Part shown: positions 54,121 to 62,573 of the stretch, piece after piece
Position numbering within the stretch: position 1 is the stretch's first letter
How the letters are laid out: every line of letters starts with the position of its first letter
NCBI GenBank assembly: GCA_947483555.1
Contig: CANKMW010000001.1
Coordinates: forward strand, 186,001-250,000
From: Myxococcales bacterium
GTDB taxonomy: Bacteria > Myxococcota_A > Polyangia > Haliangiales > Haliangiaceae
Direction of reading: 5' to 3'
Length of the DNA: 64,000 bases
The notes under the pieces: generated by a model
The model's input: the letters and a program-made list of their open reading frames with translations, nothing else
The model's database searches: none
What the model was told of the DNA's origin: nothing
Made by a program: the position numbers and the translations under genes

Positions 54121-54795
54121 ATGCGCCTCGCAGCCTTTCTCGGCACCACCTTCGCCCTCTCCCTCATCGCCGGCTGCATGGTCGGCGAATCGGTTCCTCC
54201 CGGCGGCGACGACGACGACGGCGTATCGCCCGACGCCAGCACCGGCGGCGGCACCGACGCCCCGCCCGCCGCCACCTGCGCGATGCCGGCGAACACGCCG
54301 GACCTGGGCGCCGTCACCGCGGTGGCGCAGATGAAGAACCAGCCCGGGACGATGGGCGCCCGCAAGTACTACCTCGCCAACGCGACCATCCCCGGCACCG
54401 ACGAGATCGTGCAGGTCGAGCTGTGGGACAACCTCGGCGCGTTCGCCGGCCGCACGGTCGTCGCCGGCACCTATCCGATCACCGGCGTGGAGACGTCGTA
54501 CAGCACCTGCGGCGTGTGCGTGATCGGCGCCGGCATGGCCGGCACCGCGGCGCAGACCTACTTCGCCAGCGGCGGCAGCGTCCAGGTGGTCGCGGTCGGC
54601 CCGGTCGGCCAGCCGCTGACCGTCCAGCTCACCGGCATCAACTTCGGCCAGGTCAACCCGGCCGACAACCTGCCAGTCGCCGGGGGATGCACGTCGGCGC
54701 TCGCCGGCGGCCGGCTGTCGGGCACGCTGGTGAACGCCGACGGCGGTGGCGGCGGTGGCGGCGGTGGCGGTGGTGGTGGTGGCGGCGGCGCCTGA
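54121..54795 (+). CDS. Lipoprotein with C-terminal poly-glycine tail
   Basis: 224 residues; lipoprotein signal (FALSLIAGC, Cys about 19). A Gly/Asp spacer is followed by a beta-sandwich-like domain (YYLANATIPGTDEIVQVELW, VVAGTYPITGVETSY, YFASGGSVQVVAVGPVGQPLT). Two Cys pairs (ATCAMP, TCGVCVIG, GGCTSALAG) suggest disulfides. The end is a run of about 17 Gly, coded by GGN repeats, then Ala. It lies directly before a TonB-dependent-receptor-like gene and may be its surface or periplasmic partner, by position only. Confidence 0.7.
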   Translation: MRLAAFLGTTFALSLIAGCMVGESVPPGGDDDDGVSPDASTGGGTDAPPAATCAMPANTPDLGAVTAVAQMKNQPGTMGARKYYLANATIPGTDEIVQVELWDNLGAFAGRTVVAGTYPITGVETSYSTCGVCVIGAGMAGTAAQTYFASGGSVQVVAVGPVGQPLTVQLTGINFGQVNPADNLPVAGGCTSALAGGRLSGTLVNADGGGGGGGGGGGGGGGGA

Positions 54796-54839
54796 CGCGG
54801 GCGATGATCGCGGCGGCCCTACCCTCACCACGGCCGACC

Positions 54840-56777
54840 ATGCGGCGCTGCACCCTCCCACTCGCGCTGATGCTCGTCGCCGGGCCGGCGCGCGCCGACG
54901 TCCCGGCACCGGCCGACGTCCCGCCGCCGGCGTCACCACCGGTCGACACCACCACGCTCTCCGATGACGACCTGCTGCGCCTCGCCGCCGAGCAGGGCGG
55001 CGAGCTGATCGAGATCTGGGACGAGCGTCCCGACAAGCCCTACGATCGCGACACCGAGATCCGGCTCACCGGCGAGGAGCTGGCGGCGCGCGGCGCCACC
55101 GATCTGGCGACTGCGCTGGCGTTCTTGCCCGACGTCAACGTGCGCGACGCCGGGCGCGGCGGCTTCATCATCGACATCCGCGGCGCGCGCAAGGGCGCGG
55201 TGCGCGTGCTGGTCGACGGTGTCAGCGTCAGCGACCCGTACTACGGCACGTTCGACGTCTCGACCATCCCGATCACCGACATCGTCGAGATCCGGGCCTC
55301 GACCTCGGCGCAGTCGCCGCTCGACGGACCCGGCGGGCCAGGTGGCGTGATCGAGGTCCACACCCGCGACGCCATCGGCGCCCGGCAGGTCGTCGCACGC
55401 ATGACCACCGACACCCTGCCGACGTTCGGCGCGTCGGCGAGCGGTCGCACCGAGCTGCGTCCGTTCCTGTCGATCCGGCTGTCGACCGCGGCGCTGTGGG
55501 GGCTGCGCGAGTTCGAGCTGCCCAGCATGGACGCCGTGCAAGAGCGTCGCCGCGCCACCACCGGCGCCCTGCGCCTCGAGTACCGGCGCCGCGACCGCCG
55601 CGTCGCCGTCGACGGCTTCGTCGACGATCGCCGCTACGTGCCGCCGCCCAACGAGCAGTCGACGACGGCGACCATCCTGCTCGTCGACCGCGAGACCACG
55701 GCACGGACCCAGGTCGCCGTCGACGACAAGCGCGGCACGTTGCAGCTCAACGGCCGGGCCTGGACCCACGCCCTGGCCCGCCGCTCGCGCTACTTCCGTG
55801 ACGCCGCGCTCACCGACGTCGCCACGACCGAAGACCTCTCGGCGCTGCGGGTCGGCGGCACCGCGCTGGCGACGCGCCCCATCGCCAAGGTGGCGCGGTG
55901 GATCGCCTCGATCACCGTCGATCACGAGCGGGCGCAGGTCGACAGCAGCACCGGCACCGGCGAGCTGTCGAGCCGCGGCGACACCACGACCGTCGAGACC
56001 GCGGCCGGCGCGCAGTACGAGGATGGCCCGCTGCGCGTCGACGGCGCCGCCGGCATCGCCGTCCCGATCGGCGTCGGCGCCGACCCGTGGCCCGAGGCCA
56101 AGGTCACGGCGCGCTGGCGTCCGGTCCACGCCGTCGAGCTGTCGGCGACCGCGGCGCGCAAGGGCCGGAGCCCCAGCTTGCGCGAACGGTTCGACTCGGT
56201 GAGCGGCAACCCGGGGCTGGCACCGGAGATCGCCAACCTCGCCGAGCTGCGGCTGGCGGCGACGCCAGGTGACGGCATCACCCTCGAGCTCTCGCCGTAC
56301 TGGCGGCGCTCGACCGGCACCGTGGTCGCCGGCCCCGATGTCACGCTCGTCAACCTCGGCACCGCCGACGTCCGCGGCGTCGACGCCAGCGCCCGCGTGC
56401 GGATCGCCGAACCGATCGAGGTCGGCGGCTCGTACCAGCTCACCGCGGCCCGCGCCCGCGGCAGCGACGCCGAGCCGTGGTTCGACGATCCGCTCGACTT
56501 CCTCCCCCGCCACCGCGGCGACGCCTGGGTGCGGGCCACGCCGCGGGCCGGCGTCGCCGTCCTCGCCCGCGTCCGCCACGCCGGCGAGTCCATCGACCGC
56601 ATGGCGATGGTGCCGGCCAGCACGCTGGTCGACGCGTCGGCCTCGGCGACCCTGGCCGGCGACTGGCTCGCCGTGCTGCGCTGCGACGACCTGCTCGACG
56701 AGCGCCCCGAGGTCCGCAGCAACGTCCGCGGGCCGGGGCGCGTGTTCTCGCTGATCGCGCAGGGCACCTGGGACTGA
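54840..56777 (+). CDS. TonB-dependent-receptor-like outer-membrane protein
   Basis: 645 residues from ATG 54840, with a signal peptide ending ARA (ATG 54804 would give a longer leader). After a short Pro-rich part, residues about 70-190 form a plug domain: ELIEIWDERPDKP stands where a TonB box is expected, LTGEELAARGATDLATALAFLPDVN, GVRVLVDGVSVSDPYYGTFD-like VLVDGVSVSDPYYGTF, IVEIRASTSAQSPL and GVIEVHTRD. The remaining two thirds are beta-barrel strands with GRSPSLRERFDSVSGNPGLAPEIANL, as in receptors. Likely takes up a siderophore, cobalamin or sugar; ligand unknown. It ends without a terminal aromatic residue but with 'LIAQGTWD'. Confidence 0.8.
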   Translation: MRRCTLPLALMLVAGPARADVPAPADVPPPASPPVDTTTLSDDDLLRLAAEQGGELIEIWDERPDKPYDRDTEIRLTGEELAARGATDLATALAFLPDVNVRDAGRGGFIIDIRGARKGAVRVLVDGVSVSDPYYGTFDVSTIPITDIVEIRASTSAQSPLDGPGGPGGVIEVHTRDAIGARQVVARMTTDTLPTFGASASGRTELRPFLSIRLSTAALWGLREFELPSMDAVQERRRATTGALRLEYRRRDRRVAVDGFVDDRRYVPPPNEQSTTATILLVDRETTARTQVAVDDKRGTLQLNGRAWTHALARRSRYFRDAALTDVATTEDLSALRVGGTALATRPIAKVARWIASITVDHERAQVDSSTGTGELSSRGDTTTVETAAGAQYEDGPLRVDGAAGIAVPIGVGADPWPEAKVTARWRPVHAVELSATAARKGRSPSLRERFDSVSGNPGLAPEIANLAELRLAATPGDGITLELSPYWRRSTGTVVAGPDVTLVNLGTADVRGVDASARVRIAEPIEVGGSYQLTAARARGSDAEPWFDDPLDFLPRHRGDAWVRATPRAGVAVLARVRHAGESIDRMAMVPASTLVDASASATLAGDWLAVLRCDDLLDERPEVRSNVRGPGRVFSLIAQGTWD

Positions 56778-56828
56778 CTGTCATCACGATGTAACCGCGG
56801 CCCACCGAACCACAGGATACAAACGATC

Positions 56829-57152
56829 ATGGCCCCAGCTCGATGGATCGCGATCGCGCTCTTCGCCGTCGGCAGCACCGTCCCGGGATGCGGCTCCGAT
56901 GACGATGGTTCCACGGACGTCGATGCCGCCAGCGGCATCGACGCGCCGATGGCCTGCGTCCTCGCCGCTGCGCCGCTGGCCTGCACGATCGGCAACGACG
57001 CGCCGTGCACCGCGATGTGCGGCGGCGCGTACTGCTACACCTTCGGCCAGCTACCCAACCCGGTGTGCACGCAGCCGTGCACCATCGGCAGCACCGACCA
57101 GTGTCCGAGCGGCTGGTCGTGCAACAACATGGGCCGCTGCCGTCCGCCGTGA
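56829..57152 (+). CDS. Small Cys-rich lipoprotein
   Basis: 107 residues; lipoprotein signal ending AVGSTVPGC. An Asp/Ser spacer (DDDGSTDVDAA) precedes a 60-residue domain with ten Cys (CVLAAAPLACTIG, CTAMCGGAYCYTFG, CTQPCTIGSTDQCP, WSCNNMGRCRPP). The spacing 'C.....C...C....C' of the C-terminal half resembles the small cysteine-rich modules of myxobacterial lipoproteins. It follows the receptor-like gene by 51 bases and may share its transcript. Confidence 0.6.
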   Translation: MAPARWIAIALFAVGSTVPGCGSDDDGSTDVDAASGIDAPMACVLAAAPLACTIGNDAPCTAMCGGAYCYTFGQLPNPVCTQPCTIGSTDQCPSGWSCNNMGRCRPP

Positions 57153-57179
57153 TCGTCGAACGGTCGCGCGGATCGCCCG

Positions 57180-58676
57180 CTACAGGTTGAGCTGCCCCTC
57201 GATCACGAAGCGGTGCTCGATCCCGCCGACCGTGGCGCCCGGCGCCGGGCCGAAGTCGAGGTAGGTGTAGGTCACGTTGACGGCGCGGCGGCCGGCGTGC
57301 AGCCACATCCCGGTCAGCGCGACCTCGAACACGTCCTCACCGCGCGGCACCGTGGTCGCCTGCCGCATCGACAGCACCGGCAGATCGCCGGCGGCGATGC
57401 GGGCGCCGCCGAGCAGGCGACCCGGCACCGCCATGTAGGTGAGCTCGCTGATGAATGCGGTGGCGACCGGCGCGCGCCCGCCGACGATCGCCTCGAGCGT
57501 CGGCGCGGTGCGCAGGGCGTCGCGCCAGTCATCGCGGCGCACCAGGCCCTCGATCGACAGCTCGAGACCGCGGTGGCGCAGCGTGACGTCGGCCGACCCA
57601 CCCTGCACCTTGACCCGGGTCGGGGTGCCGTTCTTCTCGGGGTCGGGATCGATCATCACGGCGCCGACGGTGGCCGGCACGGTCGGCGCATCGATCACGC
57701 CGTCGATCGCCACCGTCACCGCGGTCGGCGCGGTGCCCTTGACGTCGCCCGGGTTGGGCCCGATGAGCTGGCCGGCCGCCGCGTAGGCCACCCGGGCCGC
57801 CACCGCCGGCATGCGATCGACCGCGCCGTCGACGGCGCCGTTGCCGACGCCGAGGCTCCACTCGAGCGGTCCGTGTGCGCCCCGAAGCTGCACGCCGAGA
57901 TCGCGACCCCAGCGAAACTGATCGAGCGCCACCGCGCGCTCGGTGAACGTGAGGCTGGAGGCGCCGGCCAGGAAGCTGCGCGTGAACGGGACCTTGTCAC
58001 GCCCGGCGCGCAGCGACAGCCCGCGACCGAGCCCGATGTCGGCGTAGCCGTCGAACAACAGCGGGGTCGCGACCAGCTCGATCATGGTGCGGACCTTGAT
58101 ACGCGGCCCCAGCTCGCCGTCGAGGATCAGCCGGGTTCGCCGCAGCGCGAAGCCGCCGGCCTGCCACGCCGGCGTCGTGTCGCTGCGATGGCTGCCGCTC
58201 CACCGCCCCTGGGTGTAGCCGCCGACGCGCAGCGAGTAGTCGTCGCCGGCCCGGATGCGGAAGCCACCGTCGTGCTCGGCGGTCGGGATCTGGCCCACCT
58301 CCTGCGCCAAGGCGTCGACGTCGCGCCGCAGGTCGCCGATCGAGCCGGCCTGGTCGTCGAGGTCACGGTTGGCCGCATCGCCGACGCCATCGATGGCTTG
58401 GCCACTCGCCCGCACCGCCTCGTCCAGCGCCACCACCCGCGCCCCCAGCGCTTCGAGCAACGTCACCAGGCGACGGCCCTCGGCGCCGCCGGTGGCGTCG
58501 AGCTCGGCGAGCTGCCGGCGCAACGCCTCGAGCTCGGCGCGCAGCGCCACGACCTCGACCCTGGCGTCGAAGCGCGCCGGGCGTGCCGGGCGTGGCGCCG
58601 GTGCGGGCGCGGCCGCGGGCTGGGCCAGTGCGGTGAGGGGCAGCAACCACGCGAACACCGAGATGACGAGGCGCAC
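57180..58676 (-). CDS. Phosphate-selective porin-like protein (OprO/OprP family) with coiled-coil N-terminus
   Basis: 498 residues from a GTG at 58676 (a GTG at 58691 is also possible); signal peptide ending ALAQ. A coiled-coil section of about 100 residues (VVALRAELEALRRQLAELDATG, then VRASGQAIDGVGDAANRD and DLRRDVDALAQEV) precedes a barrel domain: FRIRAGDDYSLRVGGYTQGRW, GGFALRRTRLILDGEL, LSLRAGRDKVPFTRSFLAG, and a C-terminal FVIEGQLNL. This is the typical layout of OprO/P porins, which form trimeric anion channels; the fine selectivity is not inferable. Its start is separated from the kinase-WD40 stop by a 72-88 base gap with an inverted repeat. Confidence 0.78.
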   Translation of the reverse strand: MRLVISVFAWLLPLTALAQPAAAPAPAPRPARPARFDARVEVVALRAELEALRRQLAELDATGGAEGRRLVTLLEALGARVVALDEAVRASGQAIDGVGDAANRDLDDQAGSIGDLRRDVDALAQEVGQIPTAEHDGGFRIRAGDDYSLRVGGYTQGRWSGSHRSDTTPAWQAGGFALRRTRLILDGELGPRIKVRTMIELVATPLLFDGYADIGLGRGLSLRAGRDKVPFTRSFLAGASSLTFTERAVALDQFRWGRDLGVQLRGAHGPLEWSLGVGNGAVDGAVDRMPAVAARVAYAAAGQLIGPNPGDVKGTAPTAVTVAIDGVIDAPTVPATVGAVMIDPDPEKNGTPTRVKVQGGSADVTLRHRGLELSIEGLVRRDDWRDALRTAPTLEAIVGGRAPVATAFISELTYMAVPGRLLGGARIAAGDLPVLSMRQATTVPRGEDVFEVALTGMWLHAGRRAVNVTYTYLDFGPAPGATVGGIEHRFVIEGQLNL

Positions 58677-58720
58677 GTGACAACGGTACACGCGCGTCGC
58701 CGAGCATCCGATTACACCTC

Positions 58721-58738
58721 CGTAACCCGTGCGTTACG
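58721..58738. promoter_or_regulatory. Inverted repeat in porin promoter region
   Basis: CGTAAC-N6-GTTACG, a 6-bp perfect inverted repeat. It lies 45-62 bases upstream of the porin start and 26-43 bases downstream of the kinase-WD40 stop on the same strand. It could be an operator for the porin or a weak terminator for the kinase gene; no T tract follows. Confidence 0.35.
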
Positions 58739-58763
58739 CTGGCATGACAGCGCAGCTTCCGAG

Positions 58764-61700
58764 TCACGGTGCCGCCGGCACCAGCCGCAGATCGACCAGG
58801 CGCCACGGCGCGCGCGCCGCGACCTCGGCCTCGACCGCGGCGGCGCGGCGGCCCTCGAGCGCGAGATCCCAGATGCGGAATTGATCCTCGGTCTGGTACT
58901 CGCTCTCGAACCCGGCCAGGCGGGTGCCGCCGGGATGGAGCGCGAGGTGGTGCGGCAAGGTCGTGCTGGCGAAGCGGCTGGGCAGCGCGCCGAGCAGGCG
59001 ACCGGCGGCGTCCCAGACGCGGAGCGTGCCTTCGCTGGTGGTGACCAGGAAGCTACCGCCGTGCGTGAACCAGATCCCGTGGACGCCGTCGTCGTGCGGG
59101 ATGTGAGTCACCAGGCGGCCGGTCGCCACCTCGTAGAGCCGGGCGGCGCCATCGCCGCTCTGGGTGGCCAGCAAGCGGCTGTCGGGCGAGAACATGGTGC
59201 CGTCGATGCGGCCGACCCCGTCCAGCGTCGACGCGATGCGGCCGGCGCCGACGTCGACGATGTGCAGCGGCGGCACGCTGGTCTCGATCACGAGCCAGCG
59301 GCCGTCGCGGCTGAGCTCGAGCTGGTAGATGTAGGCGTCGGCGGGGTGCGCGGCGTCGAGCTCGAACGCGGCGACCATCGCGCCGGTGGTCGCGTTCCAC
59401 AGCCGGGCCTTGCGACCGGCGCACGTCGCCAGCAGCGCGCCGTCGGGGCTGAACACGGCATCCCGGAAGATCTCGTCGCCCGACGCGTAGCGCTCGATGA
59501 TCCGGCCCTGGCGCACGTCCCACAGCCAGGCGTTGGCGACTCGGTCGCGGACCAGCAGGCGCTGCCCACCCGGATCGAAGCGCACGTCGTCGACCTCGAA
59601 CGGGTGCTCGAGCGCAAAGGTCTGCGCGCCGGTGCCGACGTCCCACAGCCTGACCAGGTTGCCGCCAGCCGACGCCAGCACCGAGCCGTCCGCCGTGGTC
59701 GCGGCGGCGGCGAGCGGCCCGCCGTGCTCGACGGTCCGCATCACGTCGCCCGACGCCAGGCTCCAGACCCGCACCCCGCCGTCCTTGGCGCCGGTCACGG
59801 CGTGACCGACGTCGTCGACCGCCAGCGCCACGATGCTGGCGCGGTGACCCTCGAGCGTGTGGCGCAGCGCGCCGCTGGTGCCGTCGAGCACCCGCGCCAC
59901 CGTGCCGCCGGCGACCACCAGCGCCGCACCGTCGCGCGTGTAGGCGGCACGGTCGCCGAGGACGGTGGCGACCAGGGCATCGGCGGTTGCGGCGTAGACG
60001 TCGACGCGCCCCGGCGACCGGACCGCGATGGTGGCGTCGCCGGGCTCGAACCACGCATCTTCGGGCATCACGCCCGGATCGATCGACGTCAGCATCCGTC
60101 CGGTCGCCGCCTCCCACAGCTTCACCGTGCCGTCGACGCTCGCCGTGACCAGACGCCTGCCGTCGGCGCTGTAGGCGACGCCGTCGACGCGATCGCGATG
60201 GCCGGCCAGTGCGACCACGAGCTCGCCGCTGCCGGCGTCACAGATCCACGCCTCGGGTCCGGCGTTGCTGACCATGGCCACGCGGGTGCCGTCGGGACTG
60301 AAGGCCTGGTCGCCGACGTCGATGCGATCGGTGTACTCGAGCAGGGTCGACGGCTTGAACAGCGTCGCCACGGTCTTCGCCGTCGCGGCGTCGATGATCT
60401 GTGGCTCGCCCTGGCCCGCGATCAAGATGCGCTTGCCGTCGGGCGAGACGGTGTCGGTGCTGAAATGATCACCGATCATCTCGAAGATCGTGCCGGTGGC
60501 GGCATCGGCGAGGAAGCTCGAGCCGACCGCGCTGTGCAGGAGCCGCGTGTCACCCGCGATGAACGCGACCTGGGTCGCCATCTCGAGCGACCCGAGCACG
60601 CGGCCGGTGGCCCCGTCCCACAGGACCCCGGGCTCGCCGCTGGAGCGGCCGATCGCGACCCGGGTACCGCCGGCAGTGAGCGCGACCGCGGACACACCGT
60701 CCTCGACGTCGCCCGGCGGCGACGGCGTGAACGCCCGCACCACCGCCCCGCTGCGGCCGTCCCACAGGCGAGCGACGGCGTCGGCGCCGCCGGTGAGCAA
60801 CAGGATCCGATCGGCGTGCACGTCCACGGCGAGGTCGGCGATCTCGGCACCGTGGTCGACGGCGGCCAGGGCGTGGCCGTCGCGGGCATCGAACAGCCAC
60901 GCTCGCCGGTCAGCACGCGCGGCCACCAGCGCGCCGCCGGCCTCGAAGCTGAGGTGCGCCCCGTCGGGCAGCGCCGTCGCCAGCGCCCGGCGTCGCCCCG
61001 GCTCCGCGGTGCTGGTCAGCGCCAGGCCGGTGCCGTCACGCACGATCAGCGCGCCATCGCGCCCGGCCACCACCACGCCGTCGATGGTCCGCAGCCGCCG
61101 TTGCACACCGCGCGCCGCCGCCGCGGTCAGGAAGCGCAACGCCGGTGACGGCGTCGCGCTCTGCGCATACGCGGCGGCCAGCAGCACCGCGGCCCGCTGC
61201 GCGCTGCCGGCGAGCAGCTCCTGTCGGCCCTGCTCCTGCAGCAGCTCGCCGACCCGCTCCTCGGCGACGGCGCGCTGGCGCTGGGCATCGGCGCGACCGG
61301 CCTGGGCCAGGGCCCGTTCGCCCATGATCCGACGCACCGCGATCGTCGCGAGCACGCCGATGATGACGACCGCGGCGGCGATGACGCCGACCACCGCGCG
61401 GTGGCGGACCACGAAGCGGCGCACCAGATCCCAGGTCGAGTAGACGTGGGCGGCGACCAGCTTGCCGGTCTGGAAGCGGCGCAGCTCCTCGCCCAGGTCG
61501 GCCGCGGTCGGCCGATCGGCCGCACCGCGCGCCATCGCACGCGTGACGATGGTCGCCAGATCGTGTGGCACGCCATTCACTCTCTCGACGATGAGCGGCG
61601 GTGGTCCGGCGACCACCTTGGCCAGGGTGGCCTCGCTGGTGCGACCGAGGTAGGGCGGCTCGCCGGCGAGCACGTGGTAGAGCATCGCGCCGAGCGCGTA

Positions 61701-62462
61701 GACATCGGCGCGCTCGTCGACCGGTTCGCCGAGAGCCTGCTCGGGCGGCATGTACGCCGGCGTGCCCATGACGGCTCCGTCGACGGTAGCGCCGTGGGGC
61801 GCCACGGCGGTGCGGTACGGTCCGGCCGGCAGGTCAGGGGCGCCCGAGGTGTCGGAGAGATCCTTGGCCAGGCCCCAGTCGATCACCACGGTCTCGCCGA
61901 AGCCGCCCACCAGCACGTTGGCCGGCTTGAGATCGCGGTGGATGACCCGCTGGCTATGGGCGTAGGCCAGCGCGTCGACGACGGCGATCACGGTCGGCAA
62001 CAGGCCAAGGCGCTCGTCGAGGGTCTTGCGCCCGGCGATGACCTTGTCGAGCGACTCACCGCTGACCAGCTTCATGGCGTAGAACGGTTCGCCGTTGGGC
62101 CAGGCGCCGGCCTCGAGGATGTTGACGATCGCCGGGTGTTGCAGCTTGGCGGTGATGCGCGCCTCGCGCTCGAAGCGCGGCCGCAGCTCGCCGGTCGGCA
62201 CCAGCAGCTGCTTGATGGCGACCGCGCGGCCGAGGCGACGATCGCGGGCCACGACGATGCGGCCCATGCCGCCCTTGGCGATCTCGGCGCCGACGACGTA
62301 GTGCTGCGGATCGACGGCGACCAGCCCGGCGTAGTCGTCCTGGGCCCCGGCGCGCACGGTCACCCGATCGCCGCCGCCGCCCGAACCGGCGGCCAGCGTC
62401 GGCTCGGCGCCGGCGGCCGCCGCCAGCGTATCGTCGTCTGCGCTGTTGCGATCGTCTCTCAT
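58764..62462 (-). CDS. Receptor Ser/Thr kinase with WD40 beta-propeller
   Basis: 1232 residues from ATG 62462, preceded by GGAGGTGG at good distance; an ATG eleven codons upstream is less likely. Kinase domain about 45-310: EIAKGGMGRIVVARD, VAIKQL Lys, HRDLKPANVLV, IDWGLAK (Trp in place of Phe), GTPAYMPPEQAL. A membrane helix follows (VVGVIAAAVVIIGVLATIAV, about 330-350) and a coiled-coil (RADAQRQRAVAEERVGELL). The external part, about 420-1200, is built of repeated 'V..A.S.DG..L.TA..D...RLWD' WD40 blades (for example VAYSADGRRLVTASVDGTVKLWEAATG, VFSPDGALLATCAGRKARLW). About 14 such blades, enough for two propellers, sense an unknown ligand. Confidence 0.9.
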   Translation of the reverse strand: MRDDRNSADDDTLAAAAGAEPTLAAGSGGGGDRVTVRAGAQDDYAGLVAVDPQHYVVGAEIAKGGMGRIVVARDRRLGRAVAIKQLLVPTGELRPRFEREARITAKLQHPAIVNILEAGAWPNGEPFYAMKLVSGESLDKVIAGRKTLDERLGLLPTVIAVVDALAYAHSQRVIHRDLKPANVLVGGFGETVVIDWGLAKDLSDTSGAPDLPAGPYRTAVAPHGATVDGAVMGTPAYMPPEQALGEPVDERADVYALGAMLYHVLAGEPPYLGRTSEATLAKVVAGPPPLIVERVNGVPHDLATIVTRAMARGAADRPTAADLGEELRRFQTGKLVAAHVYSTWDLVRRFVVRHRAVVGVIAAAVVIIGVLATIAVRRIMGERALAQAGRADAQRQRAVAEERVGELLQEQGRQELLAGSAQRAAVLLAAAYAQSATPSPALRFLTAAAARGVQRRLRTIDGVVVAGRDGALIVRDGTGLALTSTAEPGRRRALATALPDGAHLSFEAGGALVAARADRRAWLFDARDGHALAAVDHGAEIADLAVDVHADRILLLTGGADAVARLWDGRSGAVVRAFTPSPPGDVEDGVSAVALTAGGTRVAIGRSSGEPGVLWDGATGRVLGSLEMATQVAFIAGDTRLLHSAVGSSFLADAATGTIFEMIGDHFSTDTVSPDGKRILIAGQGEPQIIDAATAKTVATLFKPSTLLEYTDRIDVGDQAFSPDGTRVAMVSNAGPEAWICDAGSGELVVALAGHRDRVDGVAYSADGRRLVTASVDGTVKLWEAATGRMLTSIDPGVMPEDAWFEPGDATIAVRSPGRVDVYAATADALVATVLGDRAAYTRDGAALVVAGGTVARVLDGTSGALRHTLEGHRASIVALAVDDVGHAVTGAKDGGVRVWSLASGDVMRTVEHGGPLAAAATTADGSVLASAGGNLVRLWDVGTGAQTFALEHPFEVDDVRFDPGGQRLLVRDRVANAWLWDVRQGRIIERYASGDEIFRDAVFSPDGALLATCAGRKARLWNATTGAMVAAFELDAAHPADAYIYQLELSRDGRWLVIETSVPPLHIVDVGAGRIASTLDGVGRIDGTMFSPDSRLLATQSGDGAARLYEVATGRLVTHIPHDDGVHGIWFTHGGSFLVTTSEGTLRVWDAAGRLLGALPSRFASTTLPHHLALHPGGTRLAGFESEYQTEDQFRIWDLALEGRRAAAVEAEVAARAPWRLVDLRLVPAAP

Positions 62463-62573
62463 CGCCACCTCCAGGCCGGTCGATTCTATGCCCAACGATA
62501 CCCGCAGGGCCCGGCGCCGGGCTGACGCGCATGGGCGTCAGCCGGTGGGGCCGTGGAGTATCATCAACGGCAT

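Noticed and set aside
57213..61148. A 1311-residue open frame on the plus strand across the porin and kinase-WD40 genes
   Set aside because: It is antisense to two genes with clear domains; long opposite-strand open frames are expected in DNA this GC-rich, and its translation is Arg/Ala/Gly/His-rich with no domain-like sequence.
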